NCBI GenBank assembly: GCA_934438175.1
Contig: CAKSBH010000012.1
Location: 1 to 24,423 of the forward strand
Source of the DNA: an uncultured Eubacteriales bacterium
Lineage (GTDB): Bacteria; Bacillota; Clostridia; Oscillospirales; UBA644
Direction of reading: 5' to 3'
Length of the DNA stretch: 24,423 bases
The position numbers and the translations under genes were made by a program. The notes below the pieces were generated by a model. That model was not told the origin of the DNA. It saw only the letters and a list, made by a program, of their open reading frames with translations, and searched no databases. This document shows, piece after piece, positions 6,215 through 14,348 of this stretch. Each line of letters starts with the position of its first letter. Positions within the stretch are counted from its first letter, which is position 1.

Positions 6215-6262
6215 AATCTCACCTCCCTGGAAAATTTATGAAAAAGAGGGAGATTTTATGTC

Positions 6263-6291
6263 TTGCAATTTTTCTGAAAAACCCGTATGAT
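6263..6291 (+). promoter_or_regulatory. Sigma-A promoter of the 86-residue membrane protein
   Basis: TTGCAA (6263-6268), 17-bp spacer, TATGAT (6286-6291). The predicted transcript starts near 6298, just at the Shine-Dalgarno GAGGTGA, so the leader is very short. Confidence 0.55.
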
Positions 6292-6309
6292 GGAGACGAG
6301 GTGATGACG

Positions 6310-6570
6310 ATGCGCAGAATTTTTGCCAAGAGAGTTGTGCAGCTTCTTCTGAAAAAAAACACCGCGCTGTATTATTACAAAGGGATGATGCTCGGTGCGG
6401 TCGGGCTGTTGCTGTATGCCGCCGTACAGCTCCGTCAGGGGAATCTGACCGGAACGGAAACCGCATGGGAGGCGGTTCAGGCAGCTGCGGCTGTTGCTTC
6501 TATGGCGTTCGGAGGCGGAGCCGTCCTGCTTTTTCTTCGCAAGAAGTGGGGGAAAAACGAAACTTCTTGA
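6310..6570 (+). CDS. Small two-helix membrane protein, unknown function
   Basis: 86 residues: a basic N terminus, helix one near YYYKGMMLGAVGLLLYAAVQL, a polar loop, then helix two rich in Ala/Gly (AVQAAAAVASMAFGGGAVLLF) and a basic tail. ATG 6310 is preferred because GAGGTGA (6298-6304) sits 5 nt upstream; ATG 6304 and GTG 6301 are in-frame alternatives. It is divergent from the symporter and co-directional with nrdR. Its stop codon lies inside the -35 box of nrdR. I recognise no family; the sequence supports only a small integral membrane protein. Confidence 0.6.
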   Translation: MRRIFAKRVVQLLLKKNTALYYYKGMMLGAVGLLLYAAVQLRQGNLTGTETAWEAVQAAAAVASMAFGGGAVLLFLRKKWGKNETS

Positions 6571-6595
6571 CTTTCCTGAAAAAAACGTGTATAAT
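6567..6595 (+). promoter_or_regulatory. Sigma-A promoter of nrdR
   Basis: TTGACT (6567-6572), 17-bp spacer, perfect TATAAT (6590-6595). The TGA stop of the preceding gene (6568-6570) is part of the -35 hexamer. A leader of about 35 nt precedes the nrdR start. Confidence 0.8.
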
Positions 6596-6636
6596 AAAAA
6601 CGCAAAGATTTATTTTACATGGAAGCGAGCGCCTTT

Positions 6637-7095
6637 ATGAATTGTCCTTTTTGCGGATATGAAGACAGCAAAGTGATTGACTCCCGTCCGGCAGACGATA
6701 AGATCCGCCGTCGCCGGGAATGTTTGGGGTGCGGAAAACGGTTCACAACGTTTGAGATTGTGGAGCATGCGCCGCTGATTGTTATCAAAAAGGACAAAAC
6801 ACGGCAGGAATTCAACCGCGAAAAATTGCTCAGCAGCATGGTCAAGGCATGCAGCAAACGCCCGGTTCCGCTTTCGGTGCTGGAAAAAGCGGCGTCGGAT
6901 ATTGAATCCACTCTGCTCAACGAATTGGAACGGGAGGTGCCGTATTCCCGTATCGGAGAACTGACCATGGAAAAACTGCGCAACATTGACGATGTTGCTT
7001 ACGTGAGATTCGCATCGGTCTATCGGCAGTTCAAAGACATCAACACGTTTATGGATGAACTGAAAGGGCTGCTGAACAAAGAATCTCAGGAATGA
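6637..7095 (+). CDS. nrdR: Transcriptional repressor NrdR
   Basis: 152 residues, the normal family length. An N-terminal zinc ribbon (Cys3/Cys6 and Cys29/Cys32, with the hallmark CPFC and RRRRECLGCGKRFTTFE) is followed by an ATP-cone domain (about 46-136, VIKKDKTRQEFNREKL onward). NrdR binds NrdR boxes upstream of ribonucleotide reductase genes and represses them according to the ATP/dATP state. ATG 6637 is chosen over the in-frame ATG at 6619 because homologues begin MxCPFC; its ribosome binding site (GGAAGCGAG) is mediocre. It has its own promoter and terminator, so it is monocistronic. No reductase gene is in the window. Confidence 0.96.
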   Translation: MNCPFCGYEDSKVIDSRPADDKIRRRRECLGCGKRFTTFEIVEHAPLIVIKKDKTRQEFNREKLLSSMVKACSKRPVPLSVLEKAASDIESTLLNELEREVPYSRIGELTMEKLRNIDDVAYVRFASVYRQFKDINTFMDELKGLLNKESQE

Positions 7096-7113
7096 TTTTG
7101 CTTTTTTATCACA

Positions 7114-7147
7114 CCGCACGCTGTTGCGTGCGGATTTTTTTGTTTTT
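7114..7147 (+). terminator. nrdR terminator
   Basis: Perfect 8-bp stem CCGCACGC/GCGTGCGG (7114-7121 with 7126-7133), TGTT loop, then a long T tract (7135-7147). It lies 18 bp past the nrdR stop. Confidence 0.9.
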
Positions 7148-7158
7148 TGTAAAATATG

Positions 7159-7190
7159 TTTCATCTGAAACAGAAAACAGGAAATTTCTG
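7159..7190. promoter_or_regulatory. Candidate operator upstream of the Crp/ABC operon
   Basis: Two inverted repeats sit end to end against the -35 box: TTTCA-TC-TGAAA (7159-7170) and CAGAAA-N8-TTTCTG (7171-7190, containing GAAATTTC). Their place directly upstream of -35 suits a Crp-type activator, possibly the regulator encoded next. AT-richness makes chance repeats plausible. Confidence 0.35.
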
Positions 7191-7219
7191 TTGACAACCC
7201 CGCTGCTTTGTGCTACAAT
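7191..7219 (+). promoter_or_regulatory. Sigma-A promoter of the Crp/ABC operon
   Basis: Perfect TTGACA (7191-7196), 17-bp spacer, TACAAT (7214-7219). Confidence 0.85.
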
Positions 7220-7242
7220 ACAGAGGAAAGGCGGGATGTTCC

Positions 7243-7884
7243 GTGACAAAGGAAGAAATTTTGTCATTTCTTTGTTCCCTTCCTCTTTTTGAAAACTGCG
7301 AGCCGGGAATTTCCTTCTCCAAAAAGATTTTTTATCGGGGCGATCCGGTATCGGATTGCTACGAGGGAGTCCGCAGCGTCGGAATCGTTGCGGAGGGAGA
7401 AATTGCAGTTCTGTCCGTTCCGGGAGAAGGGACGGCGCAGACCGTATCGGTTCTCGGTCGCGGCGGAATGTTCGGCATCTGTAACATTTTGGCACAGCAA
7501 CCGATGCCAACCTCGTTGGTCTGTCGGAAAAAGGCCGTGGTTGCCTATATCACAAAGGACGATTTTGCGGCGCTGATTGCCGGGTCGCCCGCTTTCGCGC
7601 TTCGTTATGCGGAGCTTTGCAACGAGAAGATTCTGTTCTTGGCAAAAAAACTGGAATTTTCCAACATTGCGTCCGCTTCCGGAAAGGTTCGTGCCTATCT
7701 TCGCAAAAATGCTGATTTTTCCGGGAAATATCCGACCGTTCCGGTTTCGTCCAAAGAACGGATGTGCCGGGAGATCGGAATCAGCCGCACCAGTTTGTTT
7801 CGGGAACTGACAAAACTGCGGAATGCGGGTATAATAGCAGGGGAAGAAGATCAAATTTATATCCTGAAGGAGGATTTTATATGA
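7243..7884 (+). CDS. Crp/Fnr-family transcriptional regulator
   Basis: 213 residues from GTG 7243 (AGAGGAAAGG upstream). The N-terminal two-thirds form a cNMP-binding-like beta roll (VGIVAEGEIAVLS, then SVLGRGGMFGICNIL). A dimer helix follows, then a C-terminal winged helix with recognition segment MCREIGISRTSLFRELTKL. There is no clustered cysteine set like that of FNR, so an iron-sulphur sensor is unlikely; the ligand is unknown. Its last codons carry the Shine-Dalgarno AAGGAGG of the next gene, and the two genes overlap by 4 bp (ATGA). Translation is thus coupled to the ABC importer, which it very likely regulates. Confidence 0.88.
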   Translation: MTKEEILSFLCSLPLFENCEPGISFSKKIFYRGDPVSDCYEGVRSVGIVAEGEIAVLSVPGEGTAQTVSVLGRGGMFGICNILAQQPMPTSLVCRKKAVVAYITKDDFAALIAGSPAFALRYAELCNEKILFLAKKLEFSNIASASGKVRAYLRKNADFSGKYPTVPVSSKERMCREIGISRTSLFRELTKLRNAGIIAGEEDQIYILKEDFI

Positions 7885-8873
7885 AAAAACGTATGCTTGC
7901 ACTTGTCTTATCGGTGGTTCTTGTGGTTTCTGCTTTGGTGGGCTGTAAGACGGATACGGAGGCCCCGACGCCGTCGGATGCCGCTCCGGAAACGGTTCAC
8001 ATTGCCGCGATGAAGGGTCCTACCGCAATCGGACTTGTCAAAGCGGTGGAGGATAACAAAGAAAACAAGGAAACCTCGTATGACTTTCAGATTTACGGCA
8101 CGTCAGACAACATTGTAACCGGGTTGCAGAAGGGCGAGATCGACATTGCCTGTGTTCCGTGTAATCTGGCATCGGTTTTGTACCACAATGCCAACCAGTC
8201 CATTCAGGTTGCCGCTGTCAATACGCTGGGCGTTCTGTATGTGGTTGAAAACGGCGATACCATCCATTCTCTGGCGGACCTTGCCGGAAAAACCATATAT
8301 TCCACAGGCAAAGGAACGACCCCGGAATATTCGCTGAACTATTTGCTGGAAAAAAACGGGATCAAAGACGTTACGGTGGAGTTCCGCTCCGAATCGGCGG
8401 AGATTGCCACGATGCTGGCATCCGATGAACCGATTATCGCGGTTTTGCCTCAACCGTATGTGACAACGGCGCAGATGAAAAACGAAAAGCTCCGTGTCGC
8501 GGTCAGTCTTTCGGAGGAATGGGACAAGCTGAACGACGGCAGTTCTCTTGTAACCGGTGTTGTTGTGGTCCGAAAGGAATTTGCCCAGAAATATGCCGCG
8601 TTTCTGGATCGGTTTCTGGAAGCGTACCGTGACTCTGCGGCTTACGCCAACAGTCATGTAGCCGAAACGGCGGTGTTGGTGGAATCCTACGGCATCTTCC
8701 CCGCAAAAGTAGCGGAAAAAGCCATTCCGCAATGCAACATCACGTTTTTGTCCGGTGAACAGATGAAGACAAGCGTCAGCGGATATCTGAAGGTTCTGTA
8801 TGACAGCAACCCGAAATCGGTCGGCGGTTCTCTGCCGGATGACGTGTTCTATTATATGCCCTCCTCGAAATGA
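7881..8873 (+). CDS. ABC transporter substrate-binding lipoprotein (SsuA/TauA/NMT1-like)
   Basis: 330 residues. A lipoprotein signal peptide (MKKRMLALVLSVVLVVSALVGC) has a lipobox ending at Cys22, so the mature protein is anchored outside the membrane. The fold is a periplasmic-binding type II of the nitrate/sulfonate/thiamine-precursor class. Typical features are QKGEIDIACVPCNLASVLY, LADLAGKTIYSTGKGTTPEY and a middle segment scoring well for that family by eye. Substrates in this class include taurine, alkanesulfonates and pyrimidine precursors; none can be chosen here. It overlaps the regulator and the permease by 4 bp each. Confidence 0.88.
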   Translation: MKKRMLALVLSVVLVVSALVGCKTDTEAPTPSDAAPETVHIAAMKGPTAIGLVKAVEDNKENKETSYDFQIYGTSDNIVTGLQKGEIDIACVPCNLASVLYHNANQSIQVAAVNTLGVLYVVENGDTIHSLADLAGKTIYSTGKGTTPEYSLNYLLEKNGIKDVTVEFRSESAEIATMLASDEPIIAVLPQPYVTTAQMKNEKLRVAVSLSEEWDKLNDGSSLVTGVVVVRKEFAQKYAAFLDRFLEAYRDSAAYANSHVAETAVLVESYGIFPAKVAEKAIPQCNITFLSGEQMKTSVSGYLKVLYDSNPKSVGGSLPDDVFYYMPSSK

Positions 8874-9652
8874 GTAAAAAGGGAAAAAAGATTGCGGAAT
8901 CTTTGGGAATCGTCCTGTTCTGGATCGTGGTTTGGCAGGGGCTTTCCCTGTTGATTTCCAATCCGATTCTGCTTGCATCGCCGTTGGATACGCTGAAAAA
9001 ACTGACGGAGCTTGCCGGAACTTCCGTGTTCTGGCAGAGTGTGGCAAATTCCTCGGGACGTATTCTTCTCGGATTTTTTCTGGCGCTGGTGTCAGGAACA
9101 ATGCTGGCGGCTCTGTCTGCAAAATCGGATGTGTTCCGGCGTCTCTTTTTGCCGCTTACTTCTGTGATGAAGGCGGTGCCGGTTGCTTCGTTCATCATTC
9201 TGGCATTGATCTGGGTCAAAGCCGATCAACTGTCCACCTTGATCTCATTTCTGATGGTGTTTCCCGTTTTGTATACCAATACGCTGAATGGGATCCGGTC
9301 GGTCCCGGAGCCCATGCGGGAAACGGCGCGGATTTTTCACATTCGCCCGTTGCGCCGTCTGGTTTATGTGTATCTTCCGTTTATCCGTCCCCATTTTCTG
9401 TCCGGTTGTACGGTGGCGCTCGGCCTTTGCTGGAAGGCGGGTGTGGCTGCGGAAGTGATCGGACAGTGCGACCGGTCTTTGGGTGAACAGCTGTTTCTGG
9501 CAAAACTGTACCTGGATACCGCTGAGGTGTTTGCGTACACCTTGGTGATTGTTGTTGTCAGCGTTGTGTTTGAAAAACTGTTTCTTGCGCTTTTGCGCGT
9601 TTTTTCGGAGGGGCTTTGTCATGAACGTAAACGGTCTTTGGAAGTCTTTTGA
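8870..9652 (+). CDS. ABC transporter permease (SsuC/TauC-like)
   Basis: 260 residues with about six transmembrane helices. The cytoplasmic EAA loop is recognisable at about 151-170 (ETARIFHIRPLRRLVYVYLP), the contact site for the ATPase subunit. This is the BPD_transp_1 fold found in aliphatic sulfonate, taurine and nitrate importers. The start ATG overlaps the stop of the lipoprotein gene (ATGA), and the gene's 3' end overlaps the ATPase gene by 32 bp. It forms the membrane channel of the importer with its two neighbours. Confidence 0.9.
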   Translation: MSKKGKKIAESLGIVLFWIVVWQGLSLLISNPILLASPLDTLKKLTELAGTSVFWQSVANSSGRILLGFFLALVSGTMLAALSAKSDVFRRLFLPLTSVMKAVPVASFIILALIWVKADQLSTLISFLMVFPVLYTNTLNGIRSVPEPMRETARIFHIRPLRRLVYVYLPFIRPHFLSGCTVALGLCWKAGVAAEVIGQCDRSLGEQLFLAKLYLDTAEVFAYTLVIVVVSVVFEKLFLALLRVFSEGLCHERKRSLEVF

Positions 9653-10187
9653 CGGAAAAGAAATTCTGCGTGACGTAACGTTTTCCGTAAGAAACGACGA
9701 GATCGTGTGCCTGATGGGACCTTCTGGTGTGGGAAAGACTACCCTGTTGCGTATTCTGATGGGATTGGAAAAACCGGACCGCGGCCAACGAACCGATCTG
9801 CCCAAGAGGTTTTCGGCTGTTTTTCAGGAAGAAACGCTTTGTGAGCCGTTCAGTGCTTTTCGCAACGTCCGCATTGCCTGCCCGAAGACCGTTTCCGATG
9901 CCGAGATTTTTCAGGCGCTTCTTGAGGTCGGTCTGACGGCGTCGGAGGTATGGCAACCGGTTTGTGAATACAGCGGTGGAATGAAACGCCGGTGTTCGCT
10001 CGTTCGGGCGCTGCTCGGTGAGGGATCGTATCTGTTTTTGGACGAGCCGTTCAAGGGGCTTGATGAAGAAAACCGAAAAAAGGCGATCTCGCTGCTTTTT
10101 CGTATGCGGAACGGACGGGGCTGCTTTTTGGTGACTCACGACTTGTCGGATGCGGAAGCTCTTGGGGCAACGGTGTTGACGCTGTGA
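9621..10187 (+). CDS. ABC transporter ATP-binding protein (SsuB/TauB-like)
   Basis: 188 residues, shorter than the usual 230-260 but with every nucleotide-binding motif. Walker A is GPSGVGKT (33-40), the Q-loop is Gln69 in AVFQEE, the signature is SGGMKRR (118-124), Walker B is YLFLDEP (137-143) and the switch His is His173 in VTHD. The missing length is in the helical insertion and C-terminal tail. ATG 9621 is chosen for its GGAGGGG site 7 nt upstream; it starts within the permease gene. It is the last gene of the operon before a strong terminator. It powers the importer; two copies would be needed per complex. Confidence 0.9.
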   Translation: MNVNGLWKSFDGKEILRDVTFSVRNDEIVCLMGPSGVGKTTLLRILMGLEKPDRGQRTDLPKRFSAVFQEETLCEPFSAFRNVRIACPKTVSDAEIFQALLEVGLTASEVWQPVCEYSGGMKRRCSLVRALLGEGSYLFLDEPFKGLDEENRKKAISLLFRMRNGRGCFLVTHDLSDAEALGATVLTL

Positions 10188-10202
10188 AAAATATATAAAG
10201 AA

Positions 10203-10241
10203 AAAGACCGGTTTTTTGTTTTTCGGTCTTTCTTTTTTTTT
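10203..10241 (+). terminator. Terminator of the Crp/ABC operon
   Basis: Stem AAAGACCG/CGGTCTTT (10203-10210 with 10224-10231), T-rich 13-nt loop, then an uninterrupted T run (10233-10241). Confidence 0.88.
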
Positions 10242-10248
10242 CGGGATA

Positions 10249-10257
10249 TGTTATAAT
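10249..10257 (+). promoter_or_regulatory. Extended -10 promoter of radC-glyA-fhs
   Basis: TGT followed by perfect TATAAT (10252-10257), i.e. an extended TGn -10. The -35 position falls in the T run of the preceding terminator (TTTCTT), which is poor. The radC start lies 29 bp further on. Confidence 0.6.
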
Positions 10258-10286
10258 ATAAAAAATACGGAAAGGGAACTCGGTTT

Positions 10287-11051
10287 ATGGAAAAGGGAAT
10301 CCATGAGGGGCATCGTCAACGCTTGCGTGAGAAATACCGCAGATTCGGTCCGGATGTTCTGGCTCCGCACGAACTGCTGGAACTGATTTTGTTTTACGCC
10401 ATTCCCAGACGGGATACCAACGCCTTGGCGCATCGGCTTCTGGAGCATTTCAACGGTTCGCTGACCCGCGTGCTCACCGGCTCCGTGGATGAACTGATGC
10501 AGGTTGCCGGCGTGGGCGAAAATGCCGCAGTTCTGCTTCGGATGTTCCGGGATGTGCAGATCCGTATGGAGCATGAAAAAAATGAGAATGTACGTTTTCT
10601 GAATACATATGCGGATTTCGGGGAATACCTGCGGCCGTATTTCAAGGATCAGAAGCGGGAGATCGTCATGTATCTCGGGCTGGACGGAACCAAGAAGATT
10701 CTTTGCTGCCGCAAGTTGAACGAGGGAGATCTTCATTCCGTAAAAATTTCCACGCGGACTCTGCTTGAGAATCCGGTTCTGACGGATGCTGTTTTTGTTG
10801 TGCTGGCGCATAACCATCCGTCGGGGAATGCTATTCCGTCTCAGGAAGATATTCAGACCACAACGGCGTTTGCGGAAACCCTGCGCCGCTTCGGATGTTT
10901 GCTGGTGGATCACCTGATTTTTGCAGACGACGACCATGTCAGCATGGCGGAGAGCGGCTTTATCCGGGACGGACTTTCTGCAGGATATCGGTTTCGGGAC
11001 CGAAGCACGGACGAGGATTTTGCGGAAGACGCGTTCTCTTTTGATTTATAA
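10287..11051 (+). CDS. radC: RadC/JAB-domain protein
   Basis: 254 residues. An N-terminal helix-hairpin-helix-like region (about 20-90, with LMQVAGVGENAAVLL) is followed by the JAMM metalloprotease-like domain. That domain carries HNHPSG (His175, His177) and Asp188 after PSQED, the HxH-x10-D metal site. RadC family proteins were once tied to DNA repair, but their cellular role is unsettled. It is first in an operon with glyA (20-bp gap) and fhs. The ribosome binding site is GGAAAGGGAA, somewhat far from the ATG. The acidic C-terminal tail after the domain is variable in the family. Confidence 0.88.
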   Translation: MEKGIHEGHRQRLREKYRRFGPDVLAPHELLELILFYAIPRRDTNALAHRLLEHFNGSLTRVLTGSVDELMQVAGVGENAAVLLRMFRDVQIRMEHEKNENVRFLNTYADFGEYLRPYFKDQKREIVMYLGLDGTKKILCCRKLNEGDLHSVKISTRTLLENPVLTDAVFVVLAHNHPSGNAIPSQEDIQTTTAFAETLRRFGCLLVDHLIFADDDHVSMAESGFIRDGLSAGYRFRDRSTDEDFAEDAFSFDL

Positions 11052-11071
11052 CACAGAAACGGAGAATCATC

Positions 11072-12310
11072 ATGTTTTTTGAACAACTGAAACAATACGA
11101 CCCGGAGGTTTACGCTCCGTGTGAGCGGGAACTGATGCGGCAGCGGCAGAACATTGAACTGATTGCCTCGGAAAATATCGTGTCCCCGGCTGTACTTCTT
11201 GCTGCCGGCGGGATTCTGACCAACAAATATGCCGAGGGATATCCGGGAAAACGGTATTACGGCGGCTGTATGTATGTGGACGAGGTGGAGGAGATAGCCC
11301 GTGCCCGGGCAAAAAAATTGTTTGGGGCAGAGCACGTAAATGTTCAGCCGCACAGCGGTGCCAGCGCAAATCTTGCGGTGTTTTTTGCGCTTCTGCAACC
11401 GGGAGATACGGTTCTTTCCATGTCTCTGGCGCACGGAGGACATCTTTCTCACGGTTCTCCGGTCAACATTTCCGGAAAATATTTTCACATCGAATCCTAC
11501 GGTGTTTCACCGGAGACGGAGACAATCGATTATGAAGAAGTGCACCGGAAGGCACTGGAATGCCGTCCGAAATTGATTCTTGCCGGTGCCAGTGCTTATC
11601 CCCGTACAATCGACTTTTCCAGATTCCGTGAAATTGCCGACGAAGTCGGGGCTTATCTGATGGTGGATATGGCGCATATTGCCGGTCTGGTTGCGGCGGG
11701 ACTTCATCCCAGTCCGGTTCCGTATGCCGATGTGGTTACAACCACCACGCATAAAACACTTCGCGGTCCGCGCGGCGGTATGATTCTGTGCCGGGAATCG
11801 CTGGCAACGGCAATTGATAAAGCCATCTTCCCCGGCACCCAGGGCGGTCCGTTGATGCATATCATTGCGGCGAAAGCCGTTGCCTTCGGAGAAGCGTTGA
11901 CCGAGGATTTCCGCACGTATCAGAAGAAGATCCTGCAGAATTCAAAAGCATTGGCAGGCGCACTGACGGAAAACGGATTCCGTCTTGTTTCCGGCGGAAC
12001 CGACAATCATCTGATTCTGATTGATTTGACGGGACGAGTGTTGACGGGAAAAGAATTTGAAAACCGCCTGGATGAGGTTCACATTACGGCAAACAAGAAT
12101 ACCGTTCCCAACGAGCAGCGCAGTCCGTTTATTACCAGCGGGCTTCGTGTAGGAACTCCTGCGGTGACCTCCCGCGGCTTCGGTGAAGCAGAAATGAAGA
12201 AGATTGCCGGGTTCCTGCGGGATACGGCAGAAGATTTTGAGAATACCCAGGCGCGTGTTTCGGAAGAGGTTCTGGATCTTTGCGGAAGATTTCCGATTTA
12301 CGAATCATAA
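11072..12310 (+). CDS. glyA: Serine hydroxymethyltransferase
   Basis: 412 residues, the normal length. The enzyme converts serine plus tetrahydrofolate to glycine plus 5,10-methylene-THF in the cytoplasm, using pyridoxal phosphate. Visible hallmarks are the N-terminal IELIASEN, YAEGYPGKRYYGG (substrate/THF site), Asp199 and His202 in VDMAHIAG (PLP ring contacts), and the Schiff-base Lys228 in TTTTHKTLRGPRGG. The start has CGGAGAATCATC upstream. It lies 20 bp before fhs; together they handle one-carbon units on folate. Confidence 0.97.
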   Translation: MFFEQLKQYDPEVYAPCERELMRQRQNIELIASENIVSPAVLLAAGGILTNKYAEGYPGKRYYGGCMYVDEVEEIARARAKKLFGAEHVNVQPHSGASANLAVFFALLQPGDTVLSMSLAHGGHLSHGSPVNISGKYFHIESYGVSPETETIDYEEVHRKALECRPKLILAGASAYPRTIDFSRFREIADEVGAYLMVDMAHIAGLVAAGLHPSPVPYADVVTTTTHKTLRGPRGGMILCRESLATAIDKAIFPGTQGGPLMHIIAAKAVAFGEALTEDFRTYQKKILQNSKALAGALTENGFRLVSGGTDNHLILIDLTGRVLTGKEFENRLDEVHITANKNTVPNEQRSPFITSGLRVGTPAVTSRGFGEAEMKKIAGFLRDTAEDFENTQARVSEEVLDLCGRFPIYES

Positions 12311-12330
12311 AAAAGAGGGGAGTTTTGCGG

Positions 12331-13995
12331 ATGACAGATCTGGACATCGCGCAATCCGTAACACCCAGACCGATTACCGAAATTGCCGCGAAAGCAGGGA
12401 TCGGCGATTCATACCTGGAGGTTTACGGAAAATACAAGGCAAAGGTCGATTTATCTCTTCTTTCCAATCTCCCGCAAAGGGACGGAAAGTTGATTCTGGT
12501 AACCGCCATTACCCCGACGCCTTCCGGCGAGGGGAAAACAACAACGACCATCGGACTTGCCGACGGTCTTGCAGGAATCGGGAAGAAGGTTATGGCGGCA
12601 CTTCGCGAGCCGTCACTCGGGCCTGTTTTCGGTGTGAAGGGCGGTGCCGCCGGCGGCGGATGGTCGCAGATCATTCCGATGGAAGACATCAATCTCCATT
12701 TTACCGGGGATATTCATGCCGTCGGCGCTGCAAACAACCTGCTTGCCGCCCTGATTGACAATCATATTTATCAGGGAAACACATTGCGGATTGATCCGAA
12801 GCGGGTGACATGGCACCGTTGCGTGGATATGAACGACCGTCAGCTGCGTCATTTGGTGGACGGAATGGGAAAGGCGACGGATGGTGTTATGCGAGAAGAT
12901 TCGTTTGATATTACGGTCGCCTCCGAGGTCATGGCAATTCTTTGTCTTGCCTCCTCGCTTGCTGATCTGAAACAGCGGCTTTCCCGTGTTCTGGTCGGAT
13001 ATACCTATGAGGGAGAGCCCATCACTGCCGGGCAATTGCATGCAGAGGGTGCCATGACGGCACTTCTGAAGGATGCGCTGAAGCCGAACCTGGTACAGAC
13101 GCTGGGCGGAACGCCGGTGCTTGTTCACGGCGGTCCGTTTGCCAACATCGCACATGGCTGCAATTCCGTTCTTGCCACGCGTATGGCGATGCGGCTTGCC
13201 GATTATGTTGTGACGGAAGCGGGCTTCGGAGCGGATCTCGGTGCCGAAAAGTTTTTGGATATCAAGTGTCGTGTTGCCGGGTTGAAGCCGTCTGCCGTTG
13301 TGGTTGTTGCAACGGTGCGGGCATTGAAGATGCACGGGGGCGTGAAAAAAGACAATCTGAACCGTGAGGATCTTCCCGCACTGTCTCGTGGGCTTGCCAA
13401 TCTGTTGCGTCATGTCGCAAATCTTCGGGATGTTTACGGGCTTCCGGTTACGGTTGCCATCAACCGGTTCCCTGCGGATACGGAAGGGGAAATCCGGCTT
13501 CTGGTTGAACGATGCGAAGAACAGGGTGTGCGTGCCGTTCCGACGACTGTATGGGCGGACGGAGGGCATGGCGCCGAGGAACTGGCGCGGGAAGTTGTCC
13601 GGAGCTGTGAACAGAAAAACGGGTTTTCATTCTGCTACCCTTCGGAAATGAGGATTGCGGAAAAGATTGAAGCCGTTGTTCGCCGTGTGTATCATGGTGC
13701 CGGAATTTCTGTTTCCGATGAAGTGAAGAAAAAAATGGACCGGCTGACCGAGCTTGGCTTTGCGAACCTTCCGGTGTGTATTGCCAAAACGCAGTATAGC
13801 TTTTCCGATGATCCGTCCTTGCTCGGTGCACCGGAAGATTTTACGGTTCGGGTCAAGGATGTACGGGTTTCGGCAGGTGCCGGCTTTCTTGTTGTGCTGA
13901 CCGGCGATATTCTGACGATGCCCGGACTTCCCAAAAGACCGGCAGCGGAGCAGATTGATGTGGATGATGACGGAAAAATTCACGGACTGTTCTGA
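12331..13995 (+). CDS. fhs: Formate-tetrahydrofolate ligase
   Basis: 554 residues, matching the family length of about 556. It catalyses ATP-dependent formation of 10-formyl-THF from formate and THF, feeding purine and fMet synthesis or, in acetogens, the methyl branch of the Wood-Ljungdahl pathway. The ATP-binding loop TPSGEGKT is at 63-70, followed by the signatures EPSLGPVFGVKGGAAGGG (about 89-106) and FANIAHGCNSV. ATG 12331 is chosen for GAGGGGAG upstream and the homologous N terminus; the open frame runs back into the glyA end without family sequence. Its presence alone does not show acetogenesis. Confidence 0.97.
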   Translation: MTDLDIAQSVTPRPITEIAAKAGIGDSYLEVYGKYKAKVDLSLLSNLPQRDGKLILVTAITPTPSGEGKTTTTIGLADGLAGIGKKVMAALREPSLGPVFGVKGGAAGGGWSQIIPMEDINLHFTGDIHAVGAANNLLAALIDNHIYQGNTLRIDPKRVTWHRCVDMNDRQLRHLVDGMGKATDGVMREDSFDITVASEVMAILCLASSLADLKQRLSRVLVGYTYEGEPITAGQLHAEGAMTALLKDALKPNLVQTLGGTPVLVHGGPFANIAHGCNSVLATRMAMRLADYVVTEAGFGADLGAEKFLDIKCRVAGLKPSAVVVVATVRALKMHGGVKKDNLNREDLPALSRGLANLLRHVANLRDVYGLPVTVAINRFPADTEGEIRLLVERCEEQGVRAVPTTVWADGGHGAEELAREVVRSCEQKNGFSFCYPSEMRIAEKIEAVVRRVYHGAGISVSDEVKKKMDRLTELGFANLPVCIAKTQYSFSDDPSLLGAPEDFTVRVKDVRVSAGAGFLVVLTGDILTMPGLPKRPAAEQIDVDDDGKIHGLF

Positions 13996-14008
13996 ACCTG
14001 CTTAAAAA

Positions 14009-14044
14009 ATCCGACAACCCTTTATGGATTGTCGGATCTTTTTT
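14009..14044. terminator. Bidirectional terminator between fhs and the DUF4364 operon
   Basis: Perfect 9-bp stem ATCCGACAA/TTGTCGGAT (14009-14017 with 14029-14037). There is an A6 run on the left and a T6 run on the right, so it serves fhs on the plus strand and the small-protein operon on the minus strand. Confidence 0.88.
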
Positions 14045-14089
14045 ATGTTGTAAAAACTGCGGCAAACTCTGGGAATCGCGTTGGTCATC

Positions 14090-14269
14090 TCAGGTATGGA
14101 TGGGCAAATGAAAGAAGATCTTTTGCGCTTTTTCCGAAATCCAGGCGACGGCGTTCCGGAATGCGTTTGTCAGGGTGTCGGCGTAGCGGATCACAAGAAG
14201 GATGCCTCCGGCAATCCCGGCAAAAATGGCAAACAGGGCAATCAGTTTTTTCCAGACGGTATGTTCCAT
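14090..14269 (-). CDS. 59-residue single-helix membrane protein, unknown
   Basis: Short N terminus (MEHTVWKK), one hydrophobic helix LIALFAIFAGIAGGILLVIRY, then a polar and amphipathic tail ending HLPIHT. ATG 14269 is chosen because GGAGGGAAACGC lies directly upstream; the frame is open back to 14347 but without a start signal. It is the last gene in a minus-strand series behind the 32-residue membrane protein. No family is recognised. It could be a small regulator or structural subunit at the membrane, but nothing in the sequence decides this. Confidence 0.6.
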   Translation of the reverse strand: MEHTVWKKLIALFAIFAGIAGGILLVIRYADTLTNAFRNAVAWISEKAQKIFFHLPIHT

Positions 14270-14348
14270 GCGTTTCCCTCCGTTCGGTTTTTCCGAAAAA
14301 CAAATCTCTCTGTTTTCAGCGTATGAAACAGCCGGAAAAGTGTGCATC

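Noticed and set aside
12613..13569. 318-codon minus-strand frame inside fhs
   Set aside because: Shadow of a certain gene; no start signals.
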